Source: Sphaerochaetaceae bacterium (GTDB taxonomy: Bacteria > Spirochaetota > Spirochaetia > Sphaerochaetales > Sphaerochaetaceae). From it: a stretch of DNA of 43,828 bases. Within the stretch, counting starts at the first letter, position 1. The number at the start of each line of letters is the position of its first letter. Below, piece by piece: positions 33,253 through 42,059 of this stretch. A program made the translations under genes and the position numbers. The notes below the pieces were generated by a model, which worked only from the letters and a program-made list of their open reading frames with translations, ran no database searches and was not told where the DNA came from. The stretch spans positions 1 to 43,828 of the forward strand of contig JAILPZ010000054.1 in NCBI GenBank assembly GCA_024699225.1, in the 5' to 3' direction.

Positions 33253-34785
33253 ATGGCTGTTCTTTCAATTAAGTTTTTTTCCCTAGTTTTATTATCTCTT
33301 GTTTTTTATTATTGCGGTCCTAAGAAACTTCAATGGGCTGTTTTACCTTGTACTAGCTTGTATTTCATTTTAATCAACAATACTTGGTATTGTCAGATAT
33401 TTTTTTTCTTACAAGTTCTTGTTACACATCGTTGTGCATGTAAAGTAGGTTTGAAAAATAGAATAGGAGAAGCTTCTAACAAGGATTTTACTTTTGGGAT
33501 AATATTCAATATATTGGTGTTGGCTCTTTTCAAATATTCTCGTTTTTTTATTATGAACACCCTTATGGTTATTGGGTTCTTTGGCGTTGATTATAGTTTG
33601 GAAATGAGTGTCTTTGAATTCTCTGCTCCTGTAGGTGTTAGTTTTTATACATTAATTCTTGTCGGTTATTTGTGTGATGTGAAATGGGGGAAAACTACTC
33701 CGCAAAGTAGCTTTATAAAAACAGCATTACTTGCAGGAAACTATATTCATATTATGTCAGGGCCTTTTATTCGTTACGAACAAGTTGAGAATCAATATTT
33801 TGTAGCGCATCATTTTGACTACAAAGAGTTTTGCTTTGGTTTGCAAAGAGTATTGTGGGGATTGTTCAAAAAGTTGGTAATTGCGGCACGACTAGAAAAC
33901 TCCGTTGATTTAGTTTTTAATAATTCTACATATTATAATGGTTTATATATTTGGCTGGCTGCATTCACTTTTATGATTCAACTATATGCCGATTTTTCTG
34001 GCTTAATGGATATAGTCATAGGTATAGGTGAATGTTATGGGATTCACCTTCCAGAAAATTTCAGGACTCCTTTTTTCTCTTTAAGTGTACAGGAATATTG
34101 GCAGAGATGGCATATTTCTCTTGGGTTATTTCTTAAAGACTACGTTCTCTTTCCTATACAGAGGTCTCGTTTACTCAATTATATTTCTAAAAAAGCTAAA
34201 ATCGCTTTTGGGAAAAAGGCTTCTCGTAAAATATCGTCGTATGTAGGAATGCTATGTGTTTGGCTTCTTATTGGGATTTGGCATGGTGGTGCTTGGAAAT
34301 ATGTAATAGGAATGGGGATTTGGTTTTGGACAGTTATTGTGGCAGAACAAATGATACAGCCAAAGGTTAACGCTTTTTTAGTGGCCATTCATATTGACCC
34401 TATGGTTTTTAGCTGGAGACTACTAAAAATCATAAAAACATTTGTATTAGTTGCTATTGGCAATATTTTTTTTAGAGCAGATAGTTTTAAAACAGCCCTA
34501 GTGATAATAAAGCAGGGGGTATCAAATCTAAACCCCAGTGCGACGGTTTATTATTGGAAATTGTTGGGAAGCAAAGGAGATATTTTGATTGTTTTTGCCT
34601 CGTGCTTTCTTTTGTTGTGTGTGTCCTTATTTACAGAGATAAAGGGAGATGTAAGAATATGGCTCTCTAAGCAAATATTGGTTTTCCGCTGGACTGTTTT
34701 TCTGGGGTTAGTTTTCTCGATTATTCTTTTTGGAGTATATGGGCCAGGATATAATGCGTCTGAATTTGTATATAGAGGGTTTTGA
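33253..34785 (+). CDS. MBOAT-family O-acyltransferase (AlgI/DltB type)
   Basis: 510 aa, about ten or more hydrophobic segments. MBOAT motifs: SVQEYWQRWHISLGLFLKDY and the active-site-His region LLIGIWHGGAWKYVIG. These membrane enzymes carry acyl groups from a cytoplasmic donor across the membrane onto glycans (alginate acetylation, teichoic acid D-alanylation). AT-rich, in contrast to pckG and dCMP deaminase. Coupled by 4 bp to the next gene. The 110 bp before it contains a short hairpin (33143-33159) and a GGAGG with no gene. In this context the donor is probably an acyl-ACP made by the FkbH/ACP genes downstream. Confidence 0.93.
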   Translation: MAVLSIKFFSLVLLSLVFYYCGPKKLQWAVLPCTSLYFILINNTWYCQIFFFLQVLVTHRCACKVGLKNRIGEASNKDFTFGIIFNILVLALFKYSRFFIMNTLMVIGFFGVDYSLEMSVFEFSAPVGVSFYTLILVGYLCDVKWGKTTPQSSFIKTALLAGNYIHIMSGPFIRYEQVENQYFVAHHFDYKEFCFGLQRVLWGLFKKLVIAARLENSVDLVFNNSTYYNGLYIWLAAFTFMIQLYADFSGLMDIVIGIGECYGIHLPENFRTPFFSLSVQEYWQRWHISLGLFLKDYVLFPIQRSRLLNYISKKAKIAFGKKASRKISSYVGMLCVWLLIGIWHGGAWKYVIGMGIWFWTVIVAEQMIQPKVNAFLVAIHIDPMVFSWRLLKIIKTFVLVAIGNIFFRADSFKTALVIIKQGVSNLNPSATVYYWKLLGSKGDILIVFASCFLLLCVSLFTEIKGDVRIWLSKQILVFRWTVFLGLVFSIILFGVYGPGYNASEFVYRGF

Positions 34786-35849
34786 TGAAACGAAGCATTA
34801 TCGGCAACATAGTTAGAACGATTTGTTTTATAGCTGTATTTATAGTTTTATTTATTATATTATCGTACATTCTAAGGCAACATGGATATGATTGGGAGCA
34901 TATTGCGGGAATAAAAAACGAAAAACCACTAGACGTTATATATGTTGGTGGTAGCAATACGTTTGTATACTGGCAACCACTCAAGGCTTTTAATGATTAT
35001 GGGATTACCTCCTTTGATATGGCTACAAATTCTGCTCCTGCAGATCATATGTTGTACTACATTAAAGAAGCACAGAAATACCACGCCCCCAAACTTGTGA
35101 TAATTGAAGGACGATCTCTTTTAGCATGTGGAACTTCAGAGGGAGGCTTTAGGAATGGCTCTGATGCTATGAGTTATTCAATCAATAGAACCTTTTTCAT
35201 TCATAGTTATATTAAAAGAAATGGTGTTGAAGCAAGTCCAATATATTATTATCTTGACCTCTTTAAATATCACACACAGTATAGTTCTATTCTTGATAGA
35301 GACCATTGGGAAAACATGTTTAACTCACCGTATTCAAAATATAAAGGATGGAAATTCATTTACAGCTATTCACCGATAGAAAGGCCCGAATTATTTTTAA
35401 CGGAGGAATGTGCTACCTTATCGGAAAAACACTTAAATTGCTTAATTGAATTGTTTGATTATTGTAGAAACCAAGATTTTGAGGTTTTAATTACTGTTTC
35501 TCCGTATGCAATAACAAAGGATGACTTCAAAATCCTTAATGCCATTGAGATATTGGCTGGTCAGTATGGATTTTCCTTTCTAAATACTAATTTAAGCTAT
35601 GATGAAATGAATATTGATTTTTCAAATGATTTTTACAATATAGGACATGTAAATGTATTTGGCGCAGAAAAGTACACAGATTTTTTATCCAATTATATTA
35701 ATGATAATTATTCTATCCCAGATCATAGGGATGATAAGCAATATTCTACGTGGTTTCTTGAGTATGAAGAATTTAAGGAAGAAGAGTATAATGTAAAAAA
35801 ATGGATTTTAGAACAAAAAGAAAAAAATATGAATAAAGAGGAGCAATAG
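34782..35849 (+). CDS. Membrane-anchored SGNH-like protein, partner of MBOAT (AlgJ/DltD-like role)
   Basis: 355 aa. One N-terminal membrane anchor (TICFIAVFIVLFIILSYIL), then an extracytoplasmic SGNH/GDSL-like domain: DVIYVGGSNTFVYW (block I region), LVIIEGRSLL, and the C-terminal NIGHVNVFGAEKYT supplying the catalytic-type His. Ser of GGSN is the likely nucleophile. MBOAT proteins are often paired with such proteins that complete acyl transfer on the outer side. The start overlaps the MBOAT stop (ATGA-type, 4 bp). Confidence 0.8.
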   Translation: MMKRSIIGNIVRTICFIAVFIVLFIILSYILRQHGYDWEHIAGIKNEKPLDVIYVGGSNTFVYWQPLKAFNDYGITSFDMATNSAPADHMLYYIKEAQKYHAPKLVIIEGRSLLACGTSEGGFRNGSDAMSYSINRTFFIHSYIKRNGVEASPIYYYLDLFKYHTQYSSILDRDHWENMFNSPYSKYKGWKFIYSYSPIERPELFLTEECATLSEKHLNCLIELFDYCRNQDFEVLITVSPYAITKDDFKILNAIEILAGQYGFSFLNTNLSYDEMNIDFSNDFYNIGHVNVFGAEKYTDFLSNYINDNYSIPDHRDDKQYSTWFLEYEEFKEEEYNVKKWILEQKEKNMNKEEQ

Positions 35850-35855
35850 TTTTTC

Positions 35856-37646
35856 ATGATGCGTGAATTAGAATACCCATTTGATAGTAAACTAATTATT
35901 AGAAAAAAAATAAAAATGCTGAGAATGCTTAAGTCTGATGGATTGCTTCGAGTAAAAAAAAATGTTGCTATTTTAGGTGGATCAACAACAAACGATATAA
36001 AGTTATGTCTAGAGCTTTTTCTCTTGAATTATGGGATTGAGCCTATTTTTTACGAGTCTGATTACAATCAATATTATCAAGAGGCTTTGTTTCCTACTAA
36101 GGAGTTAGTTGACTTCAAACCAGACTGCATCTATATTTTTACAACAAATAGGAATATAACAAGATACCCTTCGCTTACAGATTCATTGGAATCTGTAGAA
36201 TATTTACTAAACTCAGAGTACGAGAAGTACAAGACTATATGGGGTAGCCTTTCAAAAACATTCAAATGTCCAATTATTCAAAACAATTTTGAGAAGATTC
36301 ATTATAGACTTTTAGGTAATAGAGATGGATATGACAAGCATGGAAAAACGCATTTTATAAATTGTCTTAATCAGAAGTTTGCTGAGTATGCTCAGACTCA
36401 CGATGATTTTTACATTTGCGATGTTGATTATATTTCTGCAGATTTTGGATTATCTTATTGGCATGATATGGAATACTGGTACATGTATAAATATGCACTT
36501 AGTCTTGAAGCCATACCAGTATTATCATTCAACGTGGCCAATATTATAAAGTCTGTTTTTGGAAAGAACAAAAAGGGCTTCGTATTAGATTTGGACAACA
36601 CATTGTGGGGAGGAGTTGTTGGCGATGATGGAGTGGATAACATTGAAATTGGTTTAGAAGAACCTATTGGGCAGGCTTTTCTTGAATTTCAGGAATATAT
36701 TAAAGAACACAAAAATCTTGGGGTTGTTCTTAACATTGATTCAAAAAATGATTATGAGAATGCGGTGGCAGGGTTAAATCATCCGGATGGAATACTAAAA
36801 CCCAATGATTTCATAATTATAAAAGCAAATTGGGAGCAAAAGGACAAAAACTTCATAGAGATTTCAAATTTACTTTCTCTTCTCCCTGAGAGTCTTGTTT
36901 TTATTGATGACAATCCTGCAGAACGTCTTATTATAAATGAACAAATACCAGGGGTTTGTGCTCCAGAGCTTGGTTCTGTACAGGACTATATTAGAGTAAT
37001 TGATCATGCCGGCTATTTTGAATCAACAATTATTTCTTCTGATGATATAAATAGAAATCAGATGTATAGGGAAAATGTAGAGCGAGAGCAAATCAAATTA
37101 AAGTTTAATAATTATAGTGATTATTTGCTCAATCTTAATATGAAAGCAACAATTGGTCCTTTTGAACCAAGCCTCATGGCACGAATATCGCAATTGAGTA
37201 ACAAAAGCAATCAGTTTAATCTTACCACACGGCGATATACACAGAATGAAATTGAGAAAATTTCTTTAAATTCGCAGTATATTGACATTTGTGGACGACT
37301 TGAGGATCGATTTGGGGACAATGGTTTGACTTCTGTTGTTATAGGGCATCAAATAGGAGAAGATGTAAATATTGATTTATGGATTATGAGTTGCCGTGTC
37401 CTAAAAAGATGTTTAGAGTTTGCCATGATGAATGAATTTGTAACAATTTGTAATAGACGTAAAGTAAAAAAAATTAATGGTTTTTATTATCCAACAAAAA
37501 AAAACTCGATGGTAAGAGATTTTTATTATTTACATGGGTTCAAAAAGGTTTATGAGGATATTGATGGAAATACGAAATGGGAATTGATAACAAAAGATTA
37601 CGAATATAAAGAAACACCAATAATAGTAAATCAACAAGGAGAATGA
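35856..37646 (+). CDS. FkbH-like HAD-IIIC protein (glyceryl-ACP-type synthase)
   Basis: 596 aa. N-terminal SGNH-like domain (VAILGGSTTNDIKLCLELF), HAD domain with KGFVLDLDNTLWGGVVGDDG (nucleophile DxD) and SLVFIDDNPAERLIINE, and a C-terminal acetyltransferase-like domain (CGRLEDRFGDNGLTSVVI). FkbH enzymes dephosphorylate 1,3-bisphosphoglycerate and load a D-glyceryl group onto an ACP, or make related C3 units. The adjacent ACP overlaps its stop codon, a strong sign of partnership. It would supply a C3 hydroxyacyl group for the MBOAT protein. The exact acyl group is inference. Confidence 0.9.
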   Translation: MMRELEYPFDSKLIIRKKIKMLRMLKSDGLLRVKKNVAILGGSTTNDIKLCLELFLLNYGIEPIFYESDYNQYYQEALFPTKELVDFKPDCIYIFTTNRNITRYPSLTDSLESVEYLLNSEYEKYKTIWGSLSKTFKCPIIQNNFEKIHYRLLGNRDGYDKHGKTHFINCLNQKFAEYAQTHDDFYICDVDYISADFGLSYWHDMEYWYMYKYALSLEAIPVLSFNVANIIKSVFGKNKKGFVLDLDNTLWGGVVGDDGVDNIEIGLEEPIGQAFLEFQEYIKEHKNLGVVLNIDSKNDYENAVAGLNHPDGILKPNDFIIIKANWEQKDKNFIEISNLLSLLPESLVFIDDNPAERLIINEQIPGVCAPELGSVQDYIRVIDHAGYFESTIISSDDINRNQMYRENVEREQIKLKFNNYSDYLLNLNMKATIGPFEPSLMARISQLSNKSNQFNLTTRRYTQNEIEKISLNSQYIDICGRLEDRFGDNGLTSVVIGHQIGEDVNIDLWIMSCRVLKRCLEFAMMNEFVTICNRRKVKKINGFYYPTKKNSMVRDFYYLHGFKKVYEDIDGNTKWELITKDYEYKETPIIVNQQGE

Positions 37647-37888
37647 ACATGACTAAAGATGAAGTATTTAATAAGTTGAACGAAATTTTTCGGGATGTAT
37701 TTGATGATGAGAGTATCATTGTTAATGACTCTACAACTGCTAAAGACATCGAAGGGTGGGATAGCCTTATGCATATTACGCTTATTTCTGAAATTGAGGA
37801 TTGTTTTAATATTCGTTTTGCAATGAAGGATGTTACAAATATGAAAAATGTAGGAGATATGGCAAATATAATATTGGAGACAATTTGA
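37643..37888 (+). CDS. Acyl carrier protein of the FkbH module
   Basis: 81 aa. IEGWDSLMHITLISEIED contains the phosphopantetheine Ser in DSL. Acidic and AT-rich. ATGA overlap with the FkbH stop. It should carry the C3 unit made by FkbH. It is distinct from the ACP at 12112. Confidence 0.92.
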   Translation: MNMTKDEVFNKLNEIFRDVFDDESIIVNDSTTAKDIEGWDSLMHITLISEIEDCFNIRFAMKDVTNMKNVGDMANIILETI

Positions 37889-38291
37889 TGGGGTAGAAGA
37901 TTATCAAATACATCACATAGGATACCTTGTTAAAGATATAGATAAAAGCAAGGCTACATTTTTAGCTTTAGGGTATGAAATAGAAAAAAATGTTATTTTT
38001 GATTCTTTTAGAGGCGTAAATATCTGTTTTCTTCGTAAGAAAGGATGCAGTATAGAACTTGTTTCTCCGGTAGGTGACAATTCTATTCTAAGAAATCTGA
38101 AGAAAAGGGTAGGAGTCTCTCCATATCATATTTGCTATTGCGTTAATAACATTGATGACGCTATAACAGACTTGTGTAACATGAGATTTGTTATTTGGGA
38201 AGAACCTCACGAGGCTCCAGCAATAGAAGGTAAAAGAGTTGTTTTTCTCTTTCATAGCCAAATGGGGCTTATTGAATTAGTTGAAGAATAA
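37888..38291 (+). pseudogene. VOC-family (glyoxalase/epimerase-like) gene with start-proximal frameshift
   Basis: A 130-codon frame reads HHIGYLVKDIDKSKATFLAL, FLRKKGCSIELVSPVG, SPYHICYCVNNIDDAI and ends VVFLFHSQMGLIELVEE. These are two beta-alpha-beta-beta-beta halves of a VOC domain with His and Glu ligands of methylmalonyl-CoA-epimerase-type proteins. The frame has no ATG, GTG or TTG. An ATG at 37888 overlaps the ACP stop (TGATG) exactly as for the other genes of the operon but is out of frame by one base: ATG GGG TAG. One extra G in the GGGG run would give ATG GGG GTA GAA and fuse it perfectly. So the gene is broken, slippage-dependent, or there is a one-base sequence error. Confidence 0.78.
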
Positions 38292-38407
38292 ATTGCAATC
38301 CTGATAATATTATAATTTTTTAATTTGGCGATTTTTTTGCCGTGTGCAAGTAAAAATTCTTCTTAATCTAATAAATTCTCTTTGTTATATTATTAATAAC
38401 TCATAGT

Positions 38408-38436
38408 TTGACTTACTTTAAAAGCGAATATACCAT
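38408..38436 (+). promoter_or_regulatory. Promoter of the dCMP deaminase gene
   Basis: TTGACT (38408-38413), 17-bp spacer, TACCAT (38431-38436). The spacer begins TACTTTAAAA as in the orphan copy at 32177. GCGGAGGA follows at a good distance from the ATG at 38456. Confidence 0.68.
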
Positions 38437-38455
38437 ATAGAAAGCGGAGGACGAT

Positions 38456-38935
38456 ATGCCGAAAAGAAGCGACTATATTTCCTGGGACGAGTACTTCATG
38501 GGAGTAGCCTATCTTTCATCAAGAAGAAGTAAGGATCCGAACACACAGGTCGGTGCCTGTATAGTCAACAAGGATCACAAGATTGTGGGAACAGGTTACA
38601 ACGGTTTCCCGCAGGGCTGCAGTGATGACGACCTTCCATGGGAGAGAGAAGGCGGGACACTGGATACAAAGTATGCCTTTGTCTGTCATGCTGAACTTAA
38701 CGCTATCTTAAACAGCATATCAAGAGACCTCACAGGCTGTACCCTGTATGTGGATCTTTTCCCGTGCAACGAGTGTGCAAAGGCAATCATCCAGAGCGGA
38801 ATAAAGAAAGTTATCTACAGAGACGACAAGTACGCTGCTACAGACGGCGTTAAGGCCAGTAAGATGATGTTTGACAAGGCCGGAGTTGAGTACAAACAGA
38901 TGAACTTCAATAAAGAACTGGTGGTTCGCATTTGA
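38456..38935 (+). CDS. dCMP deaminase (ComEB-like)
   Basis: 159 aa. Zinc cytidine/deoxycytidylate deaminase motifs: VCHAELNAI (zinc His and catalytic Glu) and [12 protein letters not shown] (two zinc Cys). [20 protein letters not shown] matches the family N-terminal core. It deaminates dCMP to dUMP for thymidylate synthesis. Native codon usage resumes here after the AT-rich block. Its stop overlaps the next start (TTGA). Confidence 0.93.
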   Translation: MPKRSDYISWDEYFMGVAYLSSRRSKDPNTQVGACIVNKDHKIVGTGYNGFPQGCSDDDLPWEREGGTLDTKYAFVCHAELNAILNSISRDLTGCTLYVDLFPCNECAKAIIQSGIKKVIYRDDKYAATDGVKASKMMFDKAGVEYKQMNFNKELVVRI

Positions 38936-39828
38936 TTTATACTCTGGTGGAAAAACCAGAAGACTTTAAGAGCCTTCTCGAACATTTTAAAGACAACAAT
39001 ATTACTTCTCTTTCTATGGACTTTGAGGAAGAGTCCAATCTTCATGTCTATGGTGAGCATCTGTGCACCATTCAGCTTTTTGACAAAGAAAACTACTACC
39101 TCATAGATGCCCTTTCCCTTCAAAAAACAGAAGAGGGCAAGGCTCTGCTCAAAATCTTCCTTGAAGGAGATGAAGAGAAGATTATGTTTGACTGCTCTTC
39201 GGACGCAGCCATAGTGAGAAAGGTTCTTGGAATCCACATGAAGAACGTCTACGACCTGCGTGTGGCAGCAAAAGCTCTGGGCTTTGCCGGAAACCTTACT
39301 GGCCTTATAGAAAGAAACCTCCACATTCCTTCAGACGGAAGTGGCAGCAAGCATAAGTTTCAGAGGGCAAACTGGATGAGGCGCCCCATTCCGGAAGCTC
39401 AGATTCAGTATGCTCTGGATGATGTTAAATACCTTTATGATCTGAAAGCCTCTCTTGAAGAAGAACTAACAACAAAAAATCCACAGATGAAGGCCCAGGT
39501 CAGAAACGAGATGAAAAAATGTGCCCAGCCCAAGCACAAGGATAAACCGGGGTGGGAGAAAATCTGTAACTACAAGATGCTCTCAATGAAGGAAAAAGTT
39601 TACATAAAGTACTTCTTCATAGCCCGTGACGAGATAGCAAGAAAGCAAAACGTTCCTGCTGCCAACATTCTGGACAAGCGCCTGATAGTAGAGATGGCAA
39701 AGCAGGGTGACTGGCAATCAGTAGCACCGGAAAACTTTAAATACACAAGAGAATTCGAGAACGCAAAAAAGGAGGCGCAGGAACGCCTCCAGGAACTCAA
39801 TACAACTCAAACACAGCCGAAACATTAA
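38932..39828 (+). CDS. RNase D-like 3'-5' exonuclease
   Basis: 298 aa from a TTG overlapping the previous stop. DEDD exonuclease motifs: [11 protein letters not shown] (ExoI D-x-E), [16 protein letters not shown] with [13 protein letters not shown] (ExoII region), and [17 protein letters not shown] (ExoIII Y-x3-D). The segment [15 protein letters not shown] is typical of RNase D. The C-terminal ~100 residues could be a diverged HRDC-like helical domain. Role: 3' trimming of stable RNA. The 3' end overlaps the converging SIMPL gene by 32 bp. Confidence 0.85.
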   Translation: MIYTLVEKPEDFKSLLEHFKDNNITSLSMDFEEESNLHVYGEHLCTIQLFDKENYYLIDALSLQKTEEGKALLKIFLEGDEEKIMFDCSSDAAIVRKVLGIHMKNVYDLRVAAKALGFAGNLTGLIERNLHIPSDGSGSKHKFQRANWMRRPIPEAQIQYALDDVKYLYDLKASLEEELTTKNPQMKAQVRNEMKKCAQPKHKDKPGWEKICNYKMLSMKEKVYIKYFFIARDEIARKQNVPAANILDKRLIVEMAKQGDWQSVAPENFKYTREFENAKKEAQERLQELNTTQTQPKH

Positions 39829-40513
39829 CGGACACACTTAACAGGCCCGATGGAGTTTCTGTGCCGTAAGCAGCTTCTTCAACTGCTGCAGAAGCCATAA
39901 CCTTGTAATCAAGATTCACAGCCCTGCCAACGGAAGAATAGCCTTCACTAATTGAAACAGGATTTCCCAGCTTCATGTCTGAATAAGAAGCGTAGGCCTG
40001 AGCCTTTGAAAGAGCATCTTCATAGGCCAGCTTACGAGCTTCTTCAGTAGCTGAGCTCTTATCTTCAACATCAAAATTAACACTTGAGAAAGTAATTCCT
40101 GAAACGGAAGAACCCAGGGTGTCTACAAGAGAAGGAAAAGCAGAGAGATTTCTCATCTTTACTACAACGCTCTGAGAAACTGTCTCGCCGTTTTTAATCT
40201 GCTTCCCGTTATCCCACCAATAGTCTGTGTAAAAGGACAGACCTGTTGTTGCAATATCCTCATCACTAATTCCGAATGAACGTAAAACAGAGAGAACAGA
40301 AGAAATCTTTTTGTTTGTTTCCTGCTGGGCCAAAGCTGTGCTGGCAGCTGTTTCGGAAACTTCTACACGGAAGGAAACAACATCCGCTTTCAAATAAACA
40401 GTCCCTGTTCCGGAAACCTCTACGCTGCAGGAGGAAGAGTCATTAACAGCAGTTGCACAGGATACATATAAAAGAAGAACAAAAAGCAAAACAAAAGAAA
40501 TTTTCTTAGTCAT
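39797..40513 (-). CDS. SIMPL-domain (DUF541) lipoprotein
   Basis: 238 aa. Signal peptide with lipobox LLYVSCA, then a SIMPL domain: VEVSGTGTVYLKADVVSFRV, NKKISSVLSVLRSFGISDED, GLSFYTDYWWDNGKQ, SGITFSSVNFDVEDKS and EDALSKAQAYA. The family forms periplasmic oligomers of uncertain function, sometimes linked to oxidative or envelope stress. GGAGG precedes the ATG. It is last in a three-gene leftward operon (mrp, Nudix, SIMPL), 11 bp after the Nudix gene. Confidence 0.88.
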   Translation of the reverse strand: MTKKISFVLLFVLLLYVSCATAVNDSSSCSVEVSGTGTVYLKADVVSFRVEVSETAASTALAQQETNKKISSVLSVLRSFGISDEDIATTGLSFYTDYWWDNGKQIKNGETVSQSVVVKMRNLSAFPSLVDTLGSSVSGITFSSVNFDVEDKSSATEEARKLAYEDALSKAQAYASYSDMKLGNPVSISEGYSSVGRAVNLDYKVMASAAVEEAAYGTETPSGLLSVSVNVSAVFELY

Positions 40514-40524
40514 AAAGCCTCCAG

Positions 40525-41142
40525 TCAGGAGTCAAAACCCTTCTTCTGGTCTCTCATGTAGAAGAAGGCTGACATGCACATGACTCCGTTGTCATATTCA
40601 CCGGTTCCTAAAGCCTTTAACACCTCAGAGACCTCAACGGTTACAGTATCTATCTGCTCATTTGCATCAAAGTGCCTGGTTCCTAGCTCTTCAAGCTCCT
40701 CAGCCAGGTAGAAGTGTCCGCGTGTTGAGATGTATGCACTGTTCGGGTTAACGCATCCTATCTCCTTAAGCTTGTGAACACGAATACCGGTTTCTTCTTC
40801 CATCTCGCGAAGTGCAGCCTGGGCGGGATCTTCTCCTTCGTCTACAAGGCCTGCCGGAAACTCAATGGTAACGGATTCACTGCCGTGTCTGTACTGACGG
40901 ACCATAACAAAGCGTTCAATCCCGTCTGTGCCTTTAAAGACAGGAACTATATTTACCCACTGGGGACTTGAAATTTCTACAAAATTGCCCTCACGGCCAT
41001 CCTGACTTTTTCTGTGAATCTGATTTAAGTCAAAAATGGGAGTCTTCTGAAGGTTTTTCCTCTCGCAGGATTCCCACATGAGGGCAGAAGAGGGCTCTGC
41101 AGTTTCTAATGTGTCAAATGAATGCTCATCAACGTATTTCAT
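40525..41142 (-). CDS. Nudix hydrolase, ADP-ribose pyrophosphatase-like
   Basis: 205 aa from ATG 41142, which has GAAGGAAG just upstream; a longer in-frame start would extend further into mrp without resemblance. The Nudix box is complete: GLVDEGEDPAQAALREMEEE followed by TGI. FVMVRQYRHGSESVTIEFPA before it is typical of ADP-ribose/sugar-nucleotide pyrophosphatases (NudF-like). Cytoplasmic housecleaning of nucleoside diphosphate derivatives. Start overlaps the mrp stop (ATGA), so they are translationally coupled. Confidence 0.9.
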   Translation of the reverse strand: MKYVDEHSFDTLETAEPSSALMWESCERKNLQKTPIFDLNQIHRKSQDGREGNFVEISSPQWVNIVPVFKGTDGIERFVMVRQYRHGSESVTIEFPAGLVDEGEDPAQAALREMEEETGIRVHKLKEIGCVNPNSAYISTRGHFYLAEELEELGTRHFDANEQIDTVTVEVSEVLKALGTGEYDNGVMCMSAFFYMRDQKKGFDS

Positions 41143-42059
41143 TTTTCTTCCTTCTTTGACGGACAGTCGAGTGAACAGCTTGCGCATGAAGACGGGCTGC
41201 AGCTTTCATTTAGCGGAACATAACCTATGTCTGCACTGCAGGAAGGCTTTGTTGACATATGAATGTAAGAAGCTATGTCCAAAAACTCCTTTGCTGAAGT
41301 GGAAGAGGCTGAGTTTTCAATCCAGTTTCCGCCTTCGTCTTCTGTCTGCTGTAAATTCATTTCCATTGGGACTGCGCCGAGGAACGGGACAGTCTCTTCA
41401 AGGCAGAGGTTCTTTCCTCCGTCCTTTCCGAATACATAGAGCTTCTCGCCGCAGTGCGGGCAGAGCATGTAACTCATGTTCTCAATAAGACCAATAATTG
41501 GCAGATTCAGCTGGCGTGCAAAATCTATGCTCTTTCTTGCATCCAGAATTGCAACCTGCTGAGGCGTAGTGACCAGAATGGCTCCTGTCATGGCGGGTAT
41601 GGTCTGGGCAACAGTTAACTGCTCGTCACCTGTTCCCGGAGGGGAGTCAATAAGAAGGTAGTCCAGGGTTCCCCAGTTTACATCTGCAAGAAACTGCTTA
41701 ATTACGCTCATCTTCATGGGACCGCGGAAGATTACTGCCTGATCCGGATTTTCCATGGCAAAACTTAAACTTACAATCTTAAGACCCGGTCGCGGTGAGA
41801 CGGGTTCAATTGAAACACCGTCGACACTGTCAAGAAGGAGGCCTCCCTCAACTCCGAACATCTTTGCAACGTTCGGTCCGTGAATATCTGTATCCAGTAC
41901 TCCGACCGTGTGACCCTGGGCGAGCAGTGCATTTGCAAGGTTTACGGTAGTTGTTGTTTTTCCAACTCCGCCTTTTCCGCTCATAATAAGAATCTTGCGG
42001 CCTATTTTATCCATGCGCTCACAGATGCGTACGCTCTGGTTATCTGTATTATCTGCCAT
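41139..42059 (-). CDS. mrp: Mrp/NBP35-family P-loop ATPase, Fe-S cluster carrier
   Basis: 306 aa. Deviant Walker A GKGGVGKTTTTVNLANAL (~30), LDTDIHGPN, IDSPPGTGDEQLT, and the cluster-bridging CPHC (YMLCPHCGEKLY). These are hallmarks of ApbC/Mrp, which carry 4Fe-4S clusters to apoproteins as dimers. The C-terminal ~45 residues hold extra Cys (SCSADIGY; CSPSSCASCSLDCPS), an added Cys-rich tail that may hold metal. The window encodes several Fe-S enzymes (PFOR, flavoproteins) that such a carrier could serve. Confidence 0.94.
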   Translation of the reverse strand: MADNTDNQSVRICERMDKIGRKILIMSGKGGVGKTTTTVNLANALLAQGHTVGVLDTDIHGPNVAKMFGVEGGLLLDSVDGVSIEPVSPRPGLKIVSLSFAMENPDQAVIFRGPMKMSVIKQFLADVNWGTLDYLLIDSPPGTGDEQLTVAQTIPAMTGAILVTTPQQVAILDARKSIDFARQLNLPIIGLIENMSYMLCPHCGEKLYVFGKDGGKNLCLEETVPFLGAVPMEMNLQQTEDEGGNWIENSASSTSAKEFLDIASYIHMSTKPSCSADIGYVPLNESCSPSSCASCSLDCPSKKEEK

